Source: RUG714 sp964623515
GTDB taxonomy: Bacteria > Bacillota > Clostridia > Oscillospirales > Acutalibacteraceae
Assembly (NCBI GenBank): GCA_964623515.1
Contig: CAZURV010000021.1
Location: 1 to 30,237, forward strand
Direction of reading: 5' to 3'
Length of the DNA stretch: 30,237 nt
Below, piece by piece: positions 24,981-30,237 of the stretch. Position 1 is the first letter of the stretch, and every line of letters starts with the position of its first letter. The notes beneath the pieces are model-generated. The model had not been told where the DNA came from. It did not search any database and worked only from the letters and a program-made list of their open reading frames with translations. The position numbers and the translations under genes are program-made.

Positions 24981-26483
24981 ATGTATATTTTAAAAAATGC
25001 TCTTACATCTATCGTAAGGAATAAAGGGAGAAACTTGTTAATAGGTTTAATTATACTGGTTATATCATGCGCTGTTTCGGTAACGCTGGCCATCAACAAT
25101 TCATCCAATCGTTTGATTGAATCTTACGAATCAAAATATGAAGTAGAAGCAACTATCGGAATGAATCGTGAAAATATAATGAAGAATTTCAATCCGGAAG
25201 ATAAGGAAAATTCAAAAGACGATATGCTAGAAACGTTTAATTCAGCAAGTTCCCTTACTGAAGAGGATATAAAAAACTATGCAGACAGCGATTATGTGAA
25301 AAGTTATTATTATACGATGCAAACAGGCGTTAATTCGGATAGCTTAGAGAAAGCTTCTATGACTTCATCAAACGAAGAGAATATGCCGAGCGGCGGTCAG
25401 GGTCAGGGTCCGAATGGAAAAGAAGATTTTACACAAAACGCTTCAAGCGGCGATTTTACATTAAAAGGTTATTCTTCCGTCCAAGCTATGAATGAATTTA
25501 TTGAGGGCAATTATACGATATCCGACGGAGAAGTAAGCGATGATTTTGACAGCAATGATTGTATAATCAACAGCGAACTTGCTACTTTAAATGAAATATC
25601 GGTAGGAGACAGCATAACCATAACGGACGCTGATGATGAAAATCAAACTTATAAACTGACAGTTACCGGAATTTATGAAGAGCAAACGGATAGCGACGGT
25701 ATGAATATGTTTGCAGATTCTGTAAACACGATTATTACAAATACGAATTTTATTCACACAATGGAAGAGAATAATGAAGATTTAAGTATATCTCTGACAC
25801 CGACATTCGTATTAACAAGCAGTGATGTTGTGGAAAATTTCAGCGCGGAATTAACGGAAAAAGGGTTAAACGAAAATTTAGCCGTTCAAACCAATTTGGA
25901 TCAGGTTGAAAACGCTACCGATACGATTTCAAACGTTAAAACATTTGCAATTACTTTTTTAATTATTACTCTGGTTATAGGAACAATCGTATTACTCGTT
26001 ATCAATATGATAAATATCAGGGAAAGAAAATATGAAATAGGCGTATTACGAACGATTGGAATGAAAAAATCCAAAGTATGCTTACAATTTATAAGTGAAT
26101 TATTGATTGTTGCTTTCATAGCGCTTATCTTGGGAGCGGGAATTGGCGCTGCAACGTCTGTTCCGATATCCAATTATCTGCTGGAAAATGAAATTACAGC
26201 CAGCCAAAATGAAACGAATAACATCAGAGAGAATTTTGGTAAAGGCGAAAACGACAGTACGGCAGATAATGAAGCGCAGCAACCAAATAATGATTTCGGG
26301 AAAGACGGGTTTAATGGCGTTGCATCTGTTCAAGCCTTTGACAGTATTGATGCCGTAGTAGATTTTCAAGTAATCATCGAATTATTGGGAATCGGTCTTT
26401 TGGTTACATTGATCAGTTCCGTCAGTGCAATTACCAGTATCCAAAAATTTTCACCGCTTACCATATTAAAGGAGAGAACATAA
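24981..26483 (+). CDS. FtsX-like ABC permease of the MacB type
   Basis: 500 residues from the ATG at 24981, chosen because AAGGG precedes it at useful distance; the frame can extend to 24945, where AGG is only 2 bases away. Topology: helix at about 19-38, acidic Asn/Ser-rich extracellular domain to about 320, three helices in the C-terminal part with RKYEIGVLRTIGMKKSKV after the second. Between the last two helices there is a second, roughly 60-residue acidic Asn-rich loop (about 415-475), longer than usual for MacB permeases. It works with the ATPase encoded next; stop and start overlap as TAATG. Role inferred: export or envelope stress response under control of the upstream two-component system. 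Confidence 0.85.
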   Translation: MYILKNALTSIVRNKGRNLLIGLIILVISCAVSVTLAINNSSNRLIESYESKYEVEATIGMNRENIMKNFNPEDKENSKDDMLETFNSASSLTEEDIKNYADSDYVKSYYYTMQTGVNSDSLEKASMTSSNEENMPSGGQGQGPNGKEDFTQNASSGDFTLKGYSSVQAMNEFIEGNYTISDGEVSDDFDSNDCIINSELATLNEISVGDSITITDADDENQTYKLTVTGIYEEQTDSDGMNMFADSVNTIITNTNFIHTMEENNEDLSISLTPTFVLTSSDVVENFSAELTEKGLNENLAVQTNLDQVENATDTISNVKTFAITFLIITLVIGTIVLLVINMINIRERKYEIGVLRTIGMKKSKVCLQFISELLIVAFIALILGAGIGAATSVPISNYLLENEITASQNETNNIRENFGKGENDSTADNEAQQPNNDFGKDGFNGVASVQAFDSIDAVVDFQVIIELLGIGLLVTLISSVSAITSIQKFSPLTILKERT

Positions 26484-27154
26484 TGAACGCAGATACCACA
26501 ATTTTAAAAACAGAAAATGTGTCTTACCGGTATAAGGACGCAGAAAAAGGAGATTACGTTTTAAAAAATATCAGTTTTGATTTTCAAGCAGGAAAAGTCT
26601 ATGCCATTAAGGGTAAAAGCGGAAGCGGAAAAACAACTCTGCTATCGCTCATCAGCGGGCTGGAAAAAGATTATGAAGGTTCCATTACCTTTAACGGTAA
26701 AGAATTAAGGGAACTTGATTTGGATGTTTATAGAAGCAGAGATATCGGAATCGTATTTCAGAGTTATAACTTGCTGCCTCATTTAACAGCCATAGAAAAT
26801 ATTATTTTATCTATGAATGTAAGTAATCTGAAACTTTCCAATAAAAAAGAAAAAGCAATAGAACTGATGAAAAGTGTTGGCTTAAACGAAAATCAAAAAG
26901 ACAGAAGAATTTTAAAATTATCCGGCGGAGAACAGCAAAGAGTCGCAATCGCCAGAAGTTTATCCTATAATCCGAAAATCATTTTAGCAGATGAACCAAC
27001 AGGAAATTTAGATAAAGAAACAGAAAATGATATTCTGAAAATATTGATAGACTTAGCGAAAGAACAAAATAAATGTATTATTATAGTAACTCATTCGGAA
27101 AACGTATGTAATCAGGCTGATATCGTTTATGAATTACAGAAAACAAACCAATAA
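26483..27154 (+). CDS. ABC transporter ATPase (MacB/LolD family)
   Basis: 223 residues with Walker A GKSGSGKTT, Q-loop FQSYNLLPHLTAIENI, signature LSGGEQQRVAIARS, Walker B IILADEPTGNLD, H-loop VTHSE. It energises the FtsX permease just upstream, with coupled translation (TAATG, preceded by GGAGAG). The closest kin in the window is the ATPase at 16696-17397, but the two differ at many positions, so this is a separate system and not a recent copy. Confidence 0.92.
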   Translation: MNADTTILKTENVSYRYKDAEKGDYVLKNISFDFQAGKVYAIKGKSGSGKTTLLSLISGLEKDYEGSITFNGKELRELDLDVYRSRDIGIVFQSYNLLPHLTAIENIILSMNVSNLKLSNKKEKAIELMKSVGLNENQKDRRILKLSGGEQQRVAIARSLSYNPKIILADEPTGNLDKETENDILKILIDLAKEQNKCIIIVTHSENVCNQADIVYELQKTNQ

Positions 27155-27155
27155 T

Positions 27156-27345
27156 AAAATCGGAATGGAAACTCGACGCAACGCGGAGACATCTGCGTTA
27201 GGTTCCATAGGAGACTTGCCCCTTTTCATGCGGCAAAACCGTATTAACTGTTTTTAAAGCAGAAGGGATTTTTGTGTATATCCCTTCTCTGCTTTTTAAA
27301 ACAAAATCTGCCGCATAGAGGCAAAGTATCGTTACCAAAGTTGTA
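27156..27345 (+). repeat. Possible diverged relative of the structured intergenic repeat
   Basis: Begins AAAATCGGAA and, after a central hairpin, has AAAATCTGCCGCATAGAGG then CAAAGTATCG, parallel to ACTCTGCCGCCTAAGAGG then CGGGGACATCG of copies E-G. Length and order of parts agree, but the middle is not alignable by eye. Confidence 0.35.
27259..27297 (+). terminator. Hairpin terminator after the ATPase gene
   Basis: GCAGAAGGGA pairs with TCCCTTCTCTGC (two-base bulge), then five T. It lies between the ATPase and the beta-helix gene, so the latter depends on read-through or on a promoter I could not identify in the 60 bases that follow. Confidence 0.7.
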
Positions 27346-27360
27346 TTGTGGAGGTAAAAT

Positions 27361-29247
27361 ATGAAAAGAAAAATGAAGAATTTATTTATGGGAATTATTT
27401 TGACCTTACTAATCGCAACAACGGGTTTTACCGTTTATTTTGCAAATAAAAGTATTGTTGTTTCAAATAACAATACGCCAAGCATGAGCGAAACGGAAAC
27501 CGGCAATGCCGCACCACCGGATATACCCGACGGAAACGGCACTTCCGATATGGAAGAGCCGCCGGAAAAACCGGACGGCGAGGAAAATTCGGAAACCGGA
27601 AATGTTCCGGAAAAACCGGACGGCGAGGAAAATTCAGAAACCGGCAATGTTCCGGAAAAACCGGACGGTGAGGAAAATTCAGAAACCGGCAATGTTCCGG
27701 AAAAACCGGACGGTGAGGAAAATTCAGAAAACGGCAATGCTCCGACTATGCCGACGGAAAGCGGAAATACGGATACCGCGGCAAGCGAATCCGTATCAAT
27801 AATTTATTATGTTTTGTTCGGTGTTGAAAGCCTTTGCATATCTTTATTGATCATGTATTTCATTTTATCCGGATTTAACAAGAAGAGTTTTAAAGAAACT
27901 TTTATCTCAAGAGATAAAGTGTTAATCCTTATTCTATCATCTATTATTTTAACTGCCGGTTTAACTTATGCAGAGAAAACAATTGCAGAAAATATCAATA
28001 TCCATAATGATACTTCTGATAATATGAGTTCCGAAATGAACGGCTCTCCAACTATAAGTTACGCATCTCCGAATGAAATTACGGAAACCACCTATATCAC
28101 AAGCGGTGATTACAGCTCAGAAAACGCTTCGGAAAATGCGGTTTTAGTCAGTGGAGACATTGATGTGACTATGGAAAACATCAACATAACGAAAACAGGC
28201 GATTCCGATGGCGGAGACAATACGAGTTTCTATGGTACCAATTCAGGAATTATAGCAAAAGACGGAGTAAATTTAACGCTAAAAAATATTACGGTTGAAA
28301 CAAATGCTACCGGAGCAAACGGAATATTCAGTTACGGCGGTTCTGCTACCACAAACAATGCAAACAGTGACGGTACCACCATAAATATAAGCGACTCTAA
28401 AATAACAACAACAAAAGATAATTCCGGTGGAATTATGACAACAGGCGGCGGAATCATGAATGCCACGAATCTGGAAATTACAACATCGGGAATTTCTTCT
28501 GCCGCTATCAGAACAGATCGGGGCGGCGGTACTGTAACCGTTAACGGCGGAACATATAAAACAACAGGAGCCGGTTCGCCATCCGTATATTCAACAGCGG
28601 ATATCACCGTAAAAAATGCCGATTTAATATCAACTGCTTCCGAAGGCATCGTTATTGAAGGGAAAAATAAAGTTACTTTAGAAAATGTCAATTTAACAGA
28701 TACAAATGATAAATTAAACGGTCAATCTACAACGTATAAAAATATTTTCTTATATCAATCAATGAGCGGAGACGCGTCGGAAGGTGTTTCGGAGTTCAGC
28801 GCGAAAAATTCGACTGTTACGACGAATAAAGGGGATACTTTATATGTAACGAATACTGACTCTAAAATCACTTTAACCAATAATAAAATAATCAATAATG
28901 ATAAAACAGGGAATTTTTTAAGAGTACAAAAAGATTCTTGGGGAAACAACGGATCAAACGGCGGAAATGTAACGCTTTATATGTCAAATCAAGAAGCGTC
29001 CGGAAATATTGTAATTGATTCTATTTCTACTCTTGATATGACGATGAAAGAAGGCTCTTACTATAAAGGAACTATTAACGGAGAAAACAGCGCTGAAAAA
29101 ATATCCTTAACATTAGATAAATCTTCCAAGATCAAATTAACGGGAGATAGTTATATAACCGCTTTGAATGATGCCGATTCCGATTACAGCAATATTGATT
29201 TCAACGGATATAAATTATATGTAAACGGGAAAGCAATTAATTCGTAA
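27361..29247 (+). CDS. Membrane-anchored beta-helix surface protein with proline/acidic tandem repeats
   Basis: 628 residues; ribosome site GGAGG lies 7 bases before the ATG. Helix 1 (8-28) is a signal anchor. Residues 40-140 are Glu/Pro/Asn-rich and contain four tandem 15-residue units, PEKPDGEENSETGNV (68-127). Two more helices follow (146-170 and 187-204) with a basic loop (FNKKSFKETFISRDK) between them, placing the C-terminus outside. Residues 240-628 form Thr/Asn/Gly-rich short strands (ITLTNNKIINND, NVTLYMSNQ), a right-handed beta-helix like many adhesins. No sortase motif; anchoring is by the helices. Location after the two-component and FtsX/ATPase genes suggests it is an output or partner of that system. 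Function unknown. Confidence 0.82.
   Translation: MKRKMKNLFMGIILTLLIATTGFTVYFANKSIVVSNNNTPSMSETETGNAAPPDIPDGNGTSDMEEPPEKPDGEENSETGNVPEKPDGEENSETGNVPEKPDGEENSETGNVPEKPDGEENSENGNAPTMPTESGNTDTAASESVSIIYYVLFGVESLCISLLIMYFILSGFNKKSFKETFISRDKVLILILSSIILTAGLTYAEKTIAENINIHNDTSDNMSSEMNGSPTISYASPNEITETTYITSGDYSSENASENAVLVSGDIDVTMENINITKTGDSDGGDNTSFYGTNSGIIAKDGVNLTLKNITVETNATGANGIFSYGGSATTNNANSDGTTINISDSKITTTKDNSGGIMTTGGGIMNATNLEITTSGISSAAIRTDRGGGTVTVNGGTYKTTGAGSPSVYSTADITVKNADLISTASEGIVIEGKNKVTLENVNLTDTNDKLNGQSTTYKNIFLYQSMSGDASEGVSEFSAKNSTVTTNKGDTLYVTNTDSKITLTNNKIINNDKTGNFLRVQKDSWGNNGSNGGNVTLYMSNQEASGNIVIDSISTLDMTMKEGSYYKGTINGENSAEKISLTLDKSSKIKLTGDSYITALNDADSDYSNIDFNGYKLYVNGKAINS
27562..27741 (+). repeat. 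Four tandem 45-bp units in the beta-helix protein gene
   Basis: Units at 27562, 27607, 27652 and 27697, each encoding PEKPDGEENSETGNV (last unit ENGNA). They differ only by a few third-position changes, so unit number may vary between strains. Confidence 0.95.
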
Positions 29248-29284
29248 ATATTTTCCCTATAGGTACGAAAAGAGAATATACGAA

Positions 29285-29319
29285 AATCAGGACCTCCGGC
29301 TAAACCGGAGGTCCTGATT
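29285..29319. terminator. Strong hairpin after the beta-helix gene
   Basis: 15-bp perfect stem AATCAGGACCTCCGG / CCGGAGGTCCTGATT with a 5-base loop, 38 bases past the stop. The T-run is better on the minus side (GATTTTCG) than on the plus side (GATTAAG), so it may serve both directions. Confidence 0.7.
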
Positions 29320-29516
29320 AAGTCCAGTAAAAAATCAACATTTTGCGGAAGGCCCTCTAAGTGACACCGAAGGTCTCCTGCGTCAACATAACAAAATCAG
29401 GTATTTCTGAAAGTGAATCCCTTCTCCGCGATTTTCAAAGAGAAACCAATACTTTGATTGCCCCGAAAAAACAACTGCAAAAAGAGATAGAGAAAAGAAT
29501 CTGGATTTGGGGAAAA
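29320..29516. other. Unassigned spacer at the edge of decayed genes
   Basis: A 65-codon plus frame opening with GTG at 29361 (ITKSGISESESLLRDFQRET inside) has no ribosome site and no family I recognise. It may be a fragment of the degraded element to its right. Confidence 0.3.
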
Positions 29517-29715
29517 TCAGACAGAGTGCCGTTTCTCTGCATGATTATTTCCTTTTAAATTTTCTATTAAGTTAACGATATCATCAATTTTTCTCCATGT
29601 ATCCGGCGCAACTTGTGCAGATTGTTTTCTCTACATCGAACTCTTCTTCTAAAGCTATTATCAATTCAATAAAGGCAAGAGAATCCAAAATTCCATCCTT
29701 TAACAAATAAATTCC
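29517..29715 (-). pseudogene. Acyl carrier protein (DltC-like) fragment with frameshift
   Basis: Minus strand reads LLKDGILDSLAFIELIIALE then EEFDVE, the middle of an acyl/D-alanyl carrier protein with the Asp-Ser-Leu phosphopantetheine site. It then shifts frame (indel near 29622-29632) and continues APDTWRKIDDIVNLIEN, the usual C-terminus. The N-terminal third is absent; homology stops at about 29715, where the relaxase remnant begins on the other strand. It is a broken gene, not an active carrier. Confidence 0.75.
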
Positions 29716-30237
29716 AGCAGTGATTACTCTGAATTTATGGCAACCAAGAATCAATATGGCAAAGCAAACGGAGTATTTTTCAAATAGTATCTTCAATCCT
29801 ATAAACCAAATACTGCAACACCTGAAATGATTCATCAGATAGACATAAACAGCAAAATAATGTGATGGCTCTGAAGTTATAGTAGCAACGCACATTGACA
29901 GATATCACTGCATAATCACTTTGGAGTAAACGGTGTAAACTTTAAAACAGGGTTGAGAATTCAAATAAATCAAAAAGATTTGAAGAATTAAGGAATTGCT
30001 CTGACAAGATATGTCAGCAGTTTGGTAGAAACTTTAAAGCCATATACTAAACCTAAGCAAAAAGCTATAAAGGCAAGAGAATACAGAGCAACAGAAAAAA
30101 GTCAAAACTGAAAGTTTACACTAATGGCTATGATAGATCAGGCGACGAAATATTGCAGGACGGGGAGAGAAAGTTCTGACTATGTGTGACAGGCTGATAA
30201 AAACTGGCTGAGAATCTGCCGCAGCGGTTGAAATGTT
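29711..30237 (+). pseudogene. Relaxase (mobilisation nuclease) remnant, continues past right edge
   Basis: Plus-strand pieces of a conjugative-element relaxase appear in order but in changing frames: YSEFMATKNQYGKANGVFFK, stop, YLQSYKPNTATPEMIHQ, then VIVATHIDRYH and HNHFGVNGVNFKTG (the His-rich metal motif), INQKDLK, RNCSDKICQQFG, then AIKAREYRATEK, WKFTLMAMIDQATKYCRT with a TGA in place of the Trp codon. At least two frameshifts and several stops exclude activity. The order and motifs are those of relaxases of Tn1549-like integrative conjugative elements. Confidence 0.75.

Noticed and set aside
29361..29558. 65-codon plus frame after the beta-helix gene
   Set aside because: GTG start without ribosome site; runs across the 3' end of the carrier-protein pseudogene; no family recognised.
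29584..29895. A 103-codon minus-strand protein
   Set aside because: Only the last 40 or so codons resemble a carrier protein before the frame shifts; the first part lies antisense to the relaxase remnant.

Overview
The window looks like a chromosomal segment of a low-GC Gram-positive anaerobe of the Clostridia, probably a gut Oscillospirales/Ruminococcaceae-type bacterium. The reasons are strong AGGAGG-type ribosome binding sites, sigma-A promoters, ECF (group II type) transporters, VanS-like two-component genes and secreted beta-helix proteins of the kind seen in that group. The placement is inference; there is no rRNA or tRNA in the window to test it.

Layout. 1-2971 (minus): the N-terminal 990 residues of a secreted repeat protein that runs off the left edge. 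3521-6266 (minus): a three-gene ECF vitamin/metal importer operon (T, fused A, S). 6590-9080 (minus): a metal efflux operon of ArsR/SmtB-type repressor, stand-alone HMA metallochaperone and Zn/Cd P-type ATPase, with a clear promoter and operator. 10000-13603 (minus): a heterodimeric ABC exporter with one degenerate ATP site, preceded by a roughly 200-nt leader carrying two tandem intrinsic terminators. 14252-17397 (minus): an ATPase plus FtsX-like permease of the MacB/YknYZ type. 17573-21932 (minus): a TetR regulator and two ABC half-transporters of the YbtPQ/IrtAB kind. 22478-29247 (plus): a response regulator, histidine kinase, FtsX permease, ATPase and a membrane-anchored beta-helix surface protein that look like one signalling/export module. 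29517-30237: decayed genes, namely a frameshifted acyl carrier protein fragment abutting a relaxase remnant of an integrative conjugative element.

The genes form five membrane transport systems that mostly export (metal, drug-like, lipid/peptide-like), each with its own regulatory sites. Three copies of GTTAG-N6-CTAAC link the TetR-side ABC genes to the neighbouring ATPase/FtsX operon. Two copies of TCTAAG-N5-TCTAAG-N10-TATnnT link the response regulator to its own promoter and to the FtsX/ATPase/beta-helix genes.

The most unusual feature is a family of about 170-bp structured intergenic repeats: six full copies and one truncated copy in 30 kb, lying between unrelated operons. Each is built of several hairpins. 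Some stem changes between copies are compensatory or G-U, which suggests that the transcribed RNA structure is kept. No transposase or terminal inverted repeats accompany them. Two further diverged relatives may exist.
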